From contig OZ018320.1 in NCBI GenBank assembly GCA_963969495.1, positions 76,384,669 through 76,448,668 of the forward strand: DNA of 64,000 nucleotides. The letters run 5' to 3'. Positions 11,501 through 21,357 of the stretch are shown piece after piece (within the stretch, counting starts at the first letter, position 1; every line of letters begins with the position of its first letter). Source of the stretch: Ceratothoa steindachneri (Eukaryota > Arthropoda > Malacostraca > Isopoda > Cymothoidae). Position numbers and translations under genes: made by a program. Under the pieces are notes generated by a model, which saw nothing but the letters and a program-made list of their open reading frames with translations, made no database searches and was not told the DNA's origin.

Positions 11501-12280
11501 CTGTTTGAAGTCAGCGGGGCTCTACCAGGCGCTGCGTCTGTCTTCACGGCCGAGCTGGTGGCAATACACCACCCGGTACGGGAGATTACGCGACGTGCCC
11601 GGTTCGGAGACCGGATTGTGATCTATAGCGACTCACAAAGCGCCCTGAGTGCTCTCGGGGCATTGGAATCTCCGCATCCCCTGGTTCGCGATATCCGTGA
11701 CGCCACGGTTTTGGCGAGCCGGGCAGATGTCGAGATTATCTTCTGCTGGGTTCCTGGACATGTGGGAATTGCGGGGAATGAGCGCGCCGATGAGGGCGCC
11801 AAAGAGTCCGCGAGGACTCTGCGACCGGACCAGCGTTTCGCTCTTCCTCACACCGACTAAATGGCAGGAATACGGGCAGCTCTTCGGACTGCTTGGCAAA
11901 GAAGATGGGAGACGGTCGAAGGGAACTTAAAGTTGCGTGCCATTGCGCCGCGACTGTTCCCATGGACCTATCCCCCAATGCCGCGGCGGCTTCAGGTTGC
12001 TTTCTGTCGTCTCCGAATCGGACACACTCGTGTGACGCATCGCTATCTGGTGGAGCGCTCGCCTGCGCCCTATTGCAACGACTGCGTCATCCCCCAGACT
12101 GTTCGGCACATTCTTGTCGAATGTCCCAGTCTGGGTGATCTTCGCGCACGACACCTGTCCCGGTACCGGGATGGGCGGGGTCGCTACTGCCTGTCCCTTG
12201 TACTCGGGACGAGTGCGTGCACTTTGACTGGTGGACTTGCTAACTTTTTGGGGGAGGCCGGCCTTCTCCCTTTTTTTTAA
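8420..12280 (+). pseudogene. ORF2 polyprotein (AP endonuclease, reverse transcriptase, RNase H), two nonsense codons, copy A
   Basis: ORF2 nicks target DNA and reverse transcribes element RNA at the nick. The frame opens after TAA 8417-8419 and ends at TAA 12278-12280. Domains: AP-type endonuclease (QWNCRGL at 8572, LLLGDLNGRH at 8934, SDHFP at 9171). Reverse transcriptase (GFRPISL about 10069, FDLEKAYDT 10282, GVPQGSVLS 10453, catalytic YVDD 10550-10561). RNase H (VYTDGSK 11445, AELVAI, SDSQSAL 11628, NERADEGAK 11778). C-terminal zinc motif CX2CX7HX4C (about 12076). Stops in this copy: TGA 10013-10015 (CGA in copy C) and TAA 11858-11860 (TAC in copy C). No ATG precedes the endonuclease; the frame overlaps ORF1 by 133 bases in -1 relation. 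Catalytic residues are all present. Confidence 0.93.
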
Positions 12281-12374
12281 CCAGGCTTAATTTTTGTTGT
12301 TGCTGTTGTTGTTTTTGTTATTGTTTTGTTATTGTTATTTCTTTTTTGTTGTTCCTTGTTCCATTTTTTGAAGT

Positions 12375-12429
12375 AGCCTAGAACTAGGCTGTTTGTTTAC
12401 GGCGACTTATGCCTAAGTCGGCAGTCGCC
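12375..12429 (+). promoter_or_regulatory. Two-hairpin 3' UTR module of copy A
   Basis: Hairpin 1 is AGCCTA-GAAC-TAGGCT (12375-12390). Hairpin 2 is GGCGACT...AGTCGCC (12401-12429). The module lies just upstream of the poly(A). It recurs at the 3' ends of copy C (61983-62039), copy D (about 47565-47619, minus strand) and, for hairpin 1, the stranded 3' end at 27413-27428. In copy C, substitutions keep pairing through G-U pairs. A 3' structure recognised by the reverse transcriptase is a reasonable inference. Confidence 0.65.
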
Positions 12430-12461
12430 AGATAGCCCCTTAAATAAAAAAAAAAAAAAAA

Positions 12462-12476
12462 AATCCAGAGTCTCAG
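12462..12476 (+). repeat. Target-site duplication, right, of I-like copy A
   Basis: Exact repeat of 5546-5560, immediately after the poly(A) tail (about 12446-12461). Confidence 0.95.
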
Positions 12477-14130
12477 AACCGTGCCCTCCGTGCGGTATGG
12501 GATGCGTGCCCCCCCCCCCTCCCTACACACACACGTATGTCTGCGAGGGTCCGTAGGAATAGTTTAATTATACGGAATTTGGGGGCATTGGTAGATATCT
12601 TTCATCTCCTCTCGAAAGAGTTGATGTTTTCGATTTCTACCGCCGTACTCTGTGCCATATAATTCACATTCTGATATGGTGTCGTGCAGATCATCGTTAT
12701 ATCGTCAGAGGTTGGGGAAGGTTGATGGTGTATATGTTGTAAAGTAAGGGACTTATACACCCGCCTTGTGGCACCCCCCGCCTCGAGTTCGAACTCGGGG
12801 CCATTGAAACCTTTAATATTCACAAACGCTCTCCTCTCCATTACGTAATAGCATAGAATCCTTTCAAGCATGTGATTGAGGCCCAGTTGTAAGGTTTTGT
12901 ATTGCAAACCTCTCCTCGATACTTTGTTGAAGGCCTTTTTGACGTCGCGGAGTACCAGATTTGCATGTTGTCTTTATGTTTTTACCTTTGCCAACTTCTA
13001 GGAGATCACGGCTAGCGCCGTGTCCGTTCCTCGCTTCCTTCGGAAACCATGTTGTTGGTTGTTGTGTGAATTATTTTCTAAGAGAAACGTATTCACCATG
13101 TTGGCCAATATTTTCTCCAAGACTTTCTTTGCAAATTCTAAGAGAGATATAGGCCTGAAGTTAGCTGGACTGTCCGGTGGCTTACCGGCTTTGGGAATGA
13201 ATATCATTTTTGCTACCTTTCAGTGGTGAGGGAAGTAACCCACATTCAGGCACTTATTCATGATATTCATGAGCCCCAGAAAGATGTTAGGCGGAGCTCG
13301 AATAAAATTCTCGCGTGTCAGTCTTGTACGTCCTACTGCTCGTTGACGAAAGGATTTTAAAGTTTCCGAGAGTCCTTCGGCAGTAAATCTACCGCCGAGT
13401 GCCTCCATATCCCTTTCCTGCGATACATAGTGGTAAGGATGGGTTCTGTGTATCTGGTCGCTCAGATCATTTATTATTCCGTCTTCGAAGTCTAAATCAA
13501 AGTTATCATTCTCTTCCTGGGATATCTTAAATATAGATGCCGAGAAGAGTCTGAATTATTCTTCGATTTCTTCCGCGTCTGTAATTTCTGTATTGTCACG
13601 TGTAATTCTTATGGTCTTTTGTGTATGTTCCCCTCTTAGTCTTTTTGCTATCTGCCAGAATGTACGTGAGTCGTTTTTTATATTTAATCCGTCTATCAAA
13701 TTGTTCCAAAGTACATTCTGTTGGTCCCTAATAAGAGTCATTAATTCGTCGCGTATCTGTCGTATTCGTCTGTGAGTAGTGATGTTAGGACCAATGAGGT
13801 TTACTTCATTGATCCGTTTCCTATATTCCCTCGCGAGGGATTTCATTCTAGGGGTTCAAGAAGGGGCAGGTAGAGTTTTATTTCGAACTATGGGAATGGC
13901 TTCCTTATCGACTTTTAATAAATATTCAGTAATTTTATCTAACTCCTCGTCAATTTCTTCTAAAGGGGCATTAATTAAGGGGTCAGGGTTGTAATTTTTG
14001 AGGAGTTGTTTATAAGTATCCCAGTTGGCTTAATAGGGGTAGTTGAGATTTTAATAGGGATAGCCTAGTGGTCGCTGGGGATAGGAGGGCCCGGTTCTAT
14101 GGAGTAGTTTAGGGGAACACAGTGCTTGTG
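12477..14130 (-). pseudogene. Jockey-like non-LTR element, endonuclease end and reverse transcriptase, decayed
   Basis: Minus-strand reading gives, in order: the end of the endonuclease with IEPGPPIPSD (about 14120-14065), the linker with NWDTYKQLLKNYNPDPL (about 14030), the linker/RT N-terminus (13846-13556, VLWNNLIDGLNIKNDSRTFW), then MIFIPKAGKPPDSPANFRPI and QQHGFRRKRGTDTAL (13207-12998). The palm region with YADD replaced by remnants follows at 12907-12602. Multiple frameshifts and stops. It continues left of copy A (5230-5545) and right of the solo LTR (15478-15850). It is a Jockey/CR1-type pol without RNase H; the closest clade is uncertain. Confidence 0.8.
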
Positions 14131-14135
14131 AGCAT

Positions 14136-15472
14136 TGTAGGGAAACCAATATCTTACCCTCAAAACAGAGACCCAGTTCGGTAACCGCAACGTCCTGGCA
14201 GTTGGCGGAGTAACCCGATTACTTACTCACTCCCCCTCTCTCCCCTCACCTCAAGTACCACCCGAAAGGCCTTGGCACAACCACGACCTGCACTTATAAT
14301 CACATTTCGGGTCCAGCGAGCCTAACATTGGTTAAACCGGCAATAATTTCCCTAAGAGTTGGTATTTAATTTCATTTCATAGACGAAATTAGAAGAGCAT
14401 TGACCAAATGCCAGAAAGTGCCTTTAGGGCTAAGTGAAAGACGTTTGGAGAAGCACCGTGAGAGGAGGAGACTTAATTCCGGGAACCTCACTCCCACCTC
14501 CTTCCCCTACCCCTAGTGGGTGGTGAAGTATATATGCCAATAACTTTAGAAGAACCCGGGAAGTTCGAGTTTGCGATCGAGGCGACGAAGTCCGGCTAAG
14601 TGCCCGGCAACCCTATGAAAGGAACACAGAAGAAGCTCATGCGCAACCAGTTTCTGGTGGTCAAACTGAAATTTAAGTTAGCTTGTATTGAGAAACAAGC
14701 TCAACTATCTCTCGTCAGAGAAACTCCCTATCCCGGTTTACAACAAAACCCAGAGATAGTCTTCGCCATTGAGAAATACCTCAAAGTAAACTTGCTCAAA
14801 CACTCCCCATTCGTATCGCTCGTCAGTGCGAATTATTCCAAAATTTACCAGAAGATTGGAAGAAGCATACTTTCCCTGTCCCGTTGGTGAAATCATCTTA
14901 CCAAGACAACGTACGTAACGCCATCTGTCGCCCACACCAAATTCATCCGTGGCTTTAAATCTATCCCCACGCCAGACAAACATCTGGAGTGTCTGTGAAT
15001 ATGTCCACGCGCCTGCCCGCCAACAACATTCTTGCGTCTACATAAAAATTGAGGCCAAGGTCAGTCTCCAACCAGATTTCCTTGTGGTTGTTTTTAAAGG
15101 TAAATAAATTCCATTATTTTTGAAGGTCAATTAGCGTTCAATATTAAAGTAAGCTTTGGGTCAACCATTACTGTATATTCATTTGTGTAATTTAGTAAGT
15201 CTCACTTAAACTCGGTTAATTTATAACTGCGTAGTTTATTTTGTTAGATTTCACTTTTTGTTCATGTTGTAATTAAAGGTCTATTTTCCTTAGAAGTATT
15301 TAATTTAATCCTCGAAACGCTGAGCATGGCACTAGAAACCCCCAAAGATTAAAAATAACGTAATAATAATTAAATATAGCACTCTTAGAGAAAACGTCAT
15401 CAAGGAGTTTTGAAGTACGTAACAAACCTATATGTACATACACCACCACTCTGTCCTAGCAATACCACGACA
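14136..15472 (+). mobile_element. Probable solo LTR inserted in the Jockey-like endonuclease
   Basis: The endonuclease frame is interrupted between the KPEIVL block (about 15490, minus strand) and the NYSIEPGPP block (about 14105). The interruption starts TGTAGGG (14136) and ends ACGACA (15472), the canonical TG...CA ends of an LTR. It is flanked by AGCAT (14131-14135) and AGCAC (15473-15477), a 5-bp duplication with one mismatch. Size 1,337 bp. A TATATAT stretch lies near 14529. No gag/pol similarity is seen inside; the 96-codon frame at 14600-14890 is unrecognised. Strand is arbitrary. Confidence 0.5.
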
Positions 15473-15477
15473 AGCAC

Positions 15478-15850
15478 TATCTCTGGCTTTGTGGCTGAGC
15501 TATGTGTAATGAATGTCGGGAAATCTGGTCCAACTCTTGTCATAATTTGCCTGACAATAAGTGTGTCAAGATTCATACCTGCTGGGTTGGTCGTGAGGTC
15601 GCTGGCAAAAAGAACGGTTCTGCCGTAACTTCAAAGTTGCAGAAAGTTGTGAAGTGGTAAGTACCCTCTCCTTGGGGGCTGGTACCCTGTTGTCAGGACC
15701 AGGGGGCCCACTGCCGTACGGACCTCCACGGCGAGGTATGACTCATCGAGTCCACTTATTGATCTGAAGTCAAGACCTCTTTTCACAGCTATTGCACATC
15801 CGCCAAAACGTTCTACGCTGTGATTTTTGGTTAATACTTCGTATGGAAAT
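15478..15850 (-). pseudogene. Jockey-like AP endonuclease fragment (N-terminal part)
   Basis: Minus-strand 15850-15660 encodes HSVERFGGCAIAVKRGLDF and YLAVEVRTAVGPLVLTTGYQ. Then 15590-15485 encodes TRVGPDFPTFITHSSATKPE. These match the central part of the apurinic endonuclease domain of Jockey-type elements (GG-A/I-VKRG, YLAVE, PDFPTF, KPEIVL). It is collinear with 12477-14130 once the solo LTR is removed. Confidence 0.75.
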
Positions 15851-16439
15851 ATTTTTATCCTGAGTCATTTATCTCATTTTTAGAGATAAATATTACGACT
15901 GGGTCACATTGTCGTATTACGGTACCGTATATTATTTTTTTTTTCGTCTAACCGTCTGAGTTAAAATGTAATCTTTTTAATGTGTCCATTTTCCTGTTCA
16001 CAATAGATTCCTGTTTGTGTTTATGTTGTTTTTTAGGACCGATTATCTTACGAACTCAGGTCCTTGTGGAGACCATGGGGGCGTAATTGTTTTGCCTGGT
16101 CGTTTCTTTCTGTGTTCGCCGTCCGGGAGCCAATTAAATTAAGCCTTGGAGTAGAGCCTCCTCGACTTCCTTTTCATGGCAGTCGTCCGATGTGAAACCC
16201 CATTTGTACCTTCCGGATATTACTCCTTCCGTTACATCAAGGGCTGTTATCTTCTTAAGAAAAGGGGCACTTTCGGCAGCGTATACCTTCAATTTTATTT
16301 TCCTTGTTGCACCGACAGAGCAGGAAATCAACTCGTTATTTAGTAAGGCGAACTTGAAGTTGAGCAATGACCCTATTCTGAATGTACTGAACGATGGAAT
16401 TTTAGGATTTAACTGGGGAAATTAACATTTCTGAAAATT
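15851..16439 (-). other. Region upstream of the Jockey-like endonuclease; possible ORF1 remnant
   Basis: The only substantial frame is 16367-16134 on the minus strand (77 codons, with DVTEGVISGRYKWGFTSDDC). Its position upstream of the endonuclease fits a gag remnant, but no zinc knuckle or known domain is visible. I do not recognise it. Confidence 0.3.
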
Positions 16440-17969
16440 TAAATTCCGATTTCATCAGGATAATTTGTGCCCAAAATATGGGAAAATTATGAATAATCCT
16501 TCTTTAGGAACATTATCTACTGGGTGGGATACATTGCATTTTTGTTAAAAAAATTATTTAGACATTTAAAAAACAACAGTTAGATAACCATTTTTCCCAA
16601 AATATTGCTTATGGTAATTAAATTCAAAATGTAATAAGTCGTAATTAGAAAAAAGATATCTACACATTTCAATGATGTGAAAATGTTTTTTTCCTTGAAT
16701 TTATGGAAGCAAAAACTGAAATAGCTTAGAAACACACCAGAAAATGTTGGTTTATGGTCAATTTTATATTAAAATGGCAGGAATTAAAATAGTTTATGAA
16801 TTTAATGGAGTCATTGTTACAATGAAACAGCAAACGTGTCATCGAGAAGTCTGCGGTAGAATTCAGGCTTAAATTCATTATTACAGGCCTCAAGATATTG
16901 ATTCTCCAAATACACATAAACAACTTAGCAAGGCTGGTGCCAAAGGAAGGCCTATACCCATACCATCAGTCTGCCTATACAAAGAATTATTAAATATAAA
17001 AAGATGATTCACAAAAATAAAAATTAAATGGGTTTTGTAAAGCCTAGAAATAAATTAGTCTCAGAAAAGTACATTTAAGCAAATATTGATAGTTTACATT
17101 GAAGGAATGTTGGTAAAGAGACTCGACATTTAAACTAACCATGGATGTTTTTAATTGTATACCTATTACTGTAAAATTAAGTAAGAATGGGGACTAAATA
17201 CTTTTTCAAATAAAATGAAGGGGTGTTGTATGCAAAGAAAACTGGGAGTAGAGATAAGTTATGTTTATCTGTTTAAGGAAACCCATAGATTATGCCAGAA
17301 GAAGGAGAAGTATCAATTTTCCTTGTGACCAATTGATTTCAAATTACTACTCAGAGACGACAGGTTAAAGTTAGGTACAAATAGTTTGGATTTTAAAAGA
17401 CCAAACACCCTCTCATACAGAAGATAGTAGCGGTAAAAATCTAAATTAAAATTAGGTAAGTTAAAATCGAGGCTAAAAGCTAATAAAATCCTTAATCAAA
17501 GGGAGATTTAGTATCAGCAATGATTAAAAATCACTTTATCAGAATTACATGGTTCAATTTTTGTTATAGATACCAAGATTTTTAAAAAATAATTCTCTTG
17601 TGAAAGTGACTTTTTCCTTCATAATCATATATAAGGGAATTCACCTATGAGAGAAAATGGCAAATTTCAAGGACGCAAAGTTATCACTAAATTTGGTCAC
17701 GTAACCGAGACTTACTCTTTCAACTTAATTTCCTTACTTAGAAATTTAGGCTGAAGACATTTTTGATGTTGAGAACGAATTAAAGTTCGTTTTTATAACC
17801 CAAACGTGAAATATTTCGGAAGGACATCGTAAACTTTGCAACAATTAAATAATTCTAAATTCCACTTCAACTTATTAAGATTTTGGAAGATATACTCGTA
17901 GGAGCAAAAGAGAGGGACATATATCGAAATACACATATGGGTATATTTATGTATGTATGTATACAATTC
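16440..17969. other. AT-rich DNA without recognisable features
   Basis: No protein similarity, terminal repeat or tandem repeat was found in this 1.5-kb stretch. Confidence 0.5.
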
Positions 17970-18211
17970 CTTAATCCGCTAGAAAAATCTCCTGGAGTTC
18001 CACAACCCTCTTCAGGAGCGCCACCCATACGAATGGGCAAGATGGGGGAAGAACTAAGGAAACATTCTCGTTTTCTGTTAAAGTAAACGCTATCTCATAC
18101 AAAAGGCTTTTTGAAATTTCTCTTTTCGAGAAATGAATGGTTACTCGGTCGTATAGGTAGCGCTCCTGAAGAGGGTTGTGGAACTTCAGGAGACTTTTCT
18201 AGCAGATTAAG
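17970..18211. repeat. Foldback inverted repeat, 61-bp arms
   Basis: The left arm 17970-18030 (starts CTTAATCCGCTAG) and right arm 18151-18211 (ends CTAGCAGATTAAG) are inverted copies with only about six mismatches, separated by a 120-bp loop. Each arm also contains a short self-complementary block around CTCCTG...CAGGAG. No transposase is present, so it may be a non-autonomous foldback/MITE-like element. Target duplications are not evident. Confidence 0.75.
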
Positions 18212-18269
18212 AATTTTTTATTATTCCCTTACCTACTTACCTAACTGCATTGACTTGAACATTATTGTT

Positions 18270-18270
<1 letters not shown>

Positions 18271-18320
<50 letters not shown>

Positions 18321-18330
18321 TATATATTTA
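18271..18330. repeat. (TA)n microsatellite
   Basis: A TA run of about 55 bp with two imperfect units at its right end. Confidence 0.95.
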
Positions 18331-18532
18331 TATTTTTTTTCATTATAGCATGTTATATTAAAAGCGACCGCTAGTTTCGAATAAATAATTTTTTTTTCAA
18401 TCTTCTCGATTTGTTTTATATTCGCCTTTTTTTCATTGTTTAACCTGTGGATAAGCGTCCCGAAGTTCATCGGGGACTGATGTTTGTTATTTTGCCAAAG
18501 GTAGAAGTAAATTAATGTAATTTAGCACTTTC

Positions 18533-18598
18533 TTTAATTTACCTGACGCGTTTCGATACATCGAGTATCATCTTCAGAGTTACAATGGGAAATTAATA
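18533..18598 (-). ncRNA. Hammerhead-ribozyme motif of a Penelope-like element
   Basis: The minus strand reads CTGAAGA (fits CUGANGA), a 5-bp stem II GATAC-TCGAT-GTATC, then GAAAC, then the palindrome ACGCGT ending in the cleavage triplet GUC. Stem I can form from CU/AG next to the core plus a 7-bp TTAATTT/AAATTAA helix beyond an internal loop. A palindromic, very short stem III is what is described for Penelope-associated hammerheads, which act as dimers. It lies directly 3' of the GIY-YIG fragment on the same strand. Cleavage activity is inferred, not shown. Confidence 0.7.
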
Positions 18599-18769
18599 CG
18601 CGGTATTCAGTTTATATATGCTACAAAATGAATTAACAAAAATTACGAACGAAGCTATATACGTATAGGCAGGTTGGATCCAGGTGATAAAAGGTCGGAG
18701 TAGTAGGGAGTCAGAGAGGTGGAGGGAGGGGGTTGGGTAATTAAGCTGCTTGCCAGAGAGGATTAGTGG

Positions 18770-19471
18770 CTAGGGGCAGCTCTGAGTACACCTATCCCTC
18801 TGTTTGCTTTTTTGATTCGGTTGCTTCTCTTGGATAAATATAGCTTCAAGGAAGAGCAGTTGGCGCCTGTTGGTAGCATAGTCTAAATTTTGGTGTTTTC
18901 TTTTATCATTTTTGGGTTGAGGCGTGTCCCCTGTACTTCCTGTGTGTCTTTTAGGTCCACCGTTGTTCAGATGGTATGGCATTCTTCTTGAGAGAGTGGT
19001 TTCGGTCATGCCTATATACGAGTTAGGTAGGAGCTCACTGTCTCCTAGTTTACATGTGTACTCGTATATCAGATGTATCCTTTGTTTCGGTTGTAGCAGG
19101 GGTTTGGGGTTATTTTTCATGAAGAGGGTTGAAGTACGTCTATTTTGATAGTAGATAATTTCTGTGATCTTTTTCTTGGCGTTTATGGGTTTTATTCATC
19201 GGTCTATAATGTCCTTGATGGCTCTTTCATCTGCTTGGTGTTCTGTGCTCATAGTATTCTTGTAGAACAGTTTTATAATATCCTCATTATCCGTATTCCT
19301 GTTCTTCTGGGGTTCTGAGAGGTACCATCTGTCCATTTTAATTCTTATGGCTGTTTGTATTACTTTATTGGAGAATCCGTTATTTACGAGTACCTGAGTG
19401 GCTCTCTCGTGTTCGTTGTGTGTGTCCTTCCATGTGGTGCAGTGGGTAAAAGCACCGTTGATGTATGACAA
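18770..19471 (-). pseudogene. Penelope-like element, linker and GIY-YIG endonuclease, truncated
   Basis: Penelope-like retroelements carry a reverse transcriptase fused to a C-terminal GIY-YIG nuclease. The 19471-19196 piece (VNNGFSNKVIQTAIRIK) looks like the linker after the reverse transcriptase. The 19120-18770 piece has the nuclease signature: IYEYTC (GIY position), SYIGMTETTLSRRM (YIG plus conserved Arg), a His-rich turn, and LLFLEAIFI holding the conserved Glu. A stop separates the two pieces, and no reverse transcriptase is found upstream, so the copy is 5'-truncated. Confidence 0.8.
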
Positions 19472-19684
19472 TATGACAAGGTAACTTGAAGAAACAATAA
19501 AATAACCTATTATTTCAAATTATAAACAGAAACAAAAAAACGAAAGCAATTGTGAACAAATTAAACAGAGGAACTAACCTTTATCGTAGGAGTTGTGAAA
19601 TCAACTAATTAAAGATAGAAAAACTACTAACGAGAATTGTTCGGTTGGTCGGTTGGCTAGTTAATCTATTGAAGTGTTGGTTGG

Positions 19685-19918
19685 TTATATAGTGAATAGT
19701 TTAATTGAGGAGGAGTCATTATTTAGGTTTGGATTTATTTTATTGATGTACAGTGACTCTAAGATTTTCAAATCGAGAGAAGTTAAGGCTGAAGATAAGA
19801 TGGTAAATGAATCAGAATTCAGAGGATGATGGTGATACTCAGAGTGTTGCCTGATGGAAGAGGCTTTAGGTTTAGAAATGGGAACACCAGTGTGTATGTG
19901 TGTTAGGGCTGTAGTCAC
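19685..19918 (-). pseudogene. Second Penelope-like fragment: GIY-YIG C-terminal tail
   Basis: The minus-strand frame contains IRQHSEYHHHPLNSDSF and LKILESLYINKINPNLN. These correspond to the tail of the GIY-YIG domain, where the catalytic Glu sits in LE(S/A), followed by the kP-LN motif. It is a different lineage from the fragment at 18770-19120, since the two tails differ in sequence. The rest of the element is missing. Confidence 0.65.
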
Positions 19919-20370
19919 CCAACAAATAAATAATTAGGTTTATACATGTATAATTAGAATTGTACACTTTGAACTCAATGTTTGTCCCTGTATATGTGAC
20001 TATAAAAATATAATCTTATTTCTTATATACAAAAATTGCTTGCTCAGTTACTTGAGATAAAATATTTTTGCCTCCAAAAAGGAAAGCCAAATATATATTT
20101 TGCGGACATTATTTTAGACAAAGAACCTAAGCTACTTTTAAGATGAAAAAATATTAAAGTATTTTATGAGTCACCTGAAATATACTCCGATTGAAGAAAA
20201 TGAAAATGATCAGCATTTTCTATAGTTGAGGCCTCGAGTTAATAAAATAAAATAACAGAAAGAAAAATAAAACCTTAATCCAATTCCTTTTTGCAAAAAT
20301 TCAAAATTATACGTCATTGGCACATAACCATGGAAAGAGAGAATTAATCCATTTTGATAACTGTAATTAA
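19919..20370. other. AT-rich DNA without recognisable features
   Basis: No coding or repeat features are evident. Confidence 0.45.
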
Positions 20371-20373
20371 TAT

Positions 20374-20413
20374 CACTCCACGTGGAGTGCGTGTTTTTTC
20401 ATTCATATAAAAG
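20374..20413 (+). promoter_or_regulatory. 16-bp palindrome with E-box, followed by a TATA box
   Basis: CACTCCACGTGGAGTG (20374-20389) is a perfect palindrome centred on CACGTG. TATAAAAG follows at 20406-20413. About 950 bases downstream lies a gag-like frame. The arrangement suits the U3 promoter of an LTR, but the LTR ends were not located. Confidence 0.45.
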
Positions 20414-21357
20414 AAGTTTGTGAGAGCGATGATAAAGCCTAACACTACCCCATGTGTATTAAACCCAGTCCGACCCTTACATCAAGATCTCACTTCAGTC
20501 TAACCTGACCACTTCAGAAGACCACATCAAAGAAGTCTCCACTCGCAATTAGAAGATTTTAGTGAGCCCAGGACCTTTTACACTTCCGATCTTACTCCGT
20601 CCTGCCTTCACCCCGTTGCAGTTTCTCTCCGCATTGGTCTCTTCCTCACCGCAGTTGCCTGCCTTTAGCACCTATTTGGCAGGAACTAAGTTTCTCACCG
20701 CTTCCGAAGGTTAGTTCTGAGCTCTCCTTCTCTGTAATTTCCCTTGATACGTTTTGCGACATGGCCCTCACAAACGGCGCCAGGACCCACTCTTCTTCAT
20801 CTAGGCAGTAAAGCTTCCTGATCCAACTATCGGGCTTGATTACAACGTGCAGCCACCCTTTTGAAGCTCGCCAATTATTAAAACTCAGACTCTTCAAACA
20901 CTCTACGCCCTGAACCCCTCACTTAGTTAGAAGTTCGTCTCTGAGATCCTTCAAAATCACCTTCAATTTTCCTCAAGATTGGCTCAAGATTCCTCTGCTC
21001 CCGTCTGAATTTCTCCGCGAATACAACAAAAAAACAACCAACATCGTCTCTTTAGAATAAAGAAGTAACTTATACAATATTTTAGTTTAGCAAACAAAGA
21101 AATCTCGCAGATTATACACTAGTGATACACTAGGAATTAATTAGGCAATTGGTTAGTGAAATTGATCTATCCCATTTTTATATGTATTCCATAAAATGTA
21201 CGGTAAACTCCCATTAATTATAATCAACGTTTGAAATATTTTTATAGTTCAAATTTATATTATTCTATGCTTTTTACTTGATAAACTTTAGTTCTTGTAT
21301 TTTTAACTTGGTTATTTAGGTGTGGTCCATTCCAAGCATATTTCTTTACTATAATCT
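20414..21357. other. Possible LTR body / leader, boundaries unknown
   Basis: Pyrimidine-rich, then AT-rich sequence lies between the candidate TATA box and the gag-like frame. The frame at 20897-20646 (minus) is unrecognised. No second LTR copy was found in the window. Confidence 0.25.

Larger units (their letters stand above)
5561..12461 (+). mobile_element. Full-length I-like non-LTR retrotransposon (copy A)
   Basis: A 6.9-kb element bounded by a 15-bp perfect target-site duplication and ending in poly(A). Order: structured GC-rich 5' region, ORF1 (gag with three zinc knuckles), ORF2 (AP endonuclease, reverse transcriptase, RNase H, C-terminal zinc motif), 3' UTR with two hairpins, poly(A). 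An RNase H domain downstream of the reverse transcriptase and an ORF1 with three CCHC knuckles point to the I superfamily; the exact clade is inference. It is GC-rich within AT-rich surroundings and nearly identical to copy C (55114-62071). It carries at least one frameshift in ORF1 and two nonsense codons in ORF2, so it is unlikely to move unaided. Confidence 0.93.
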
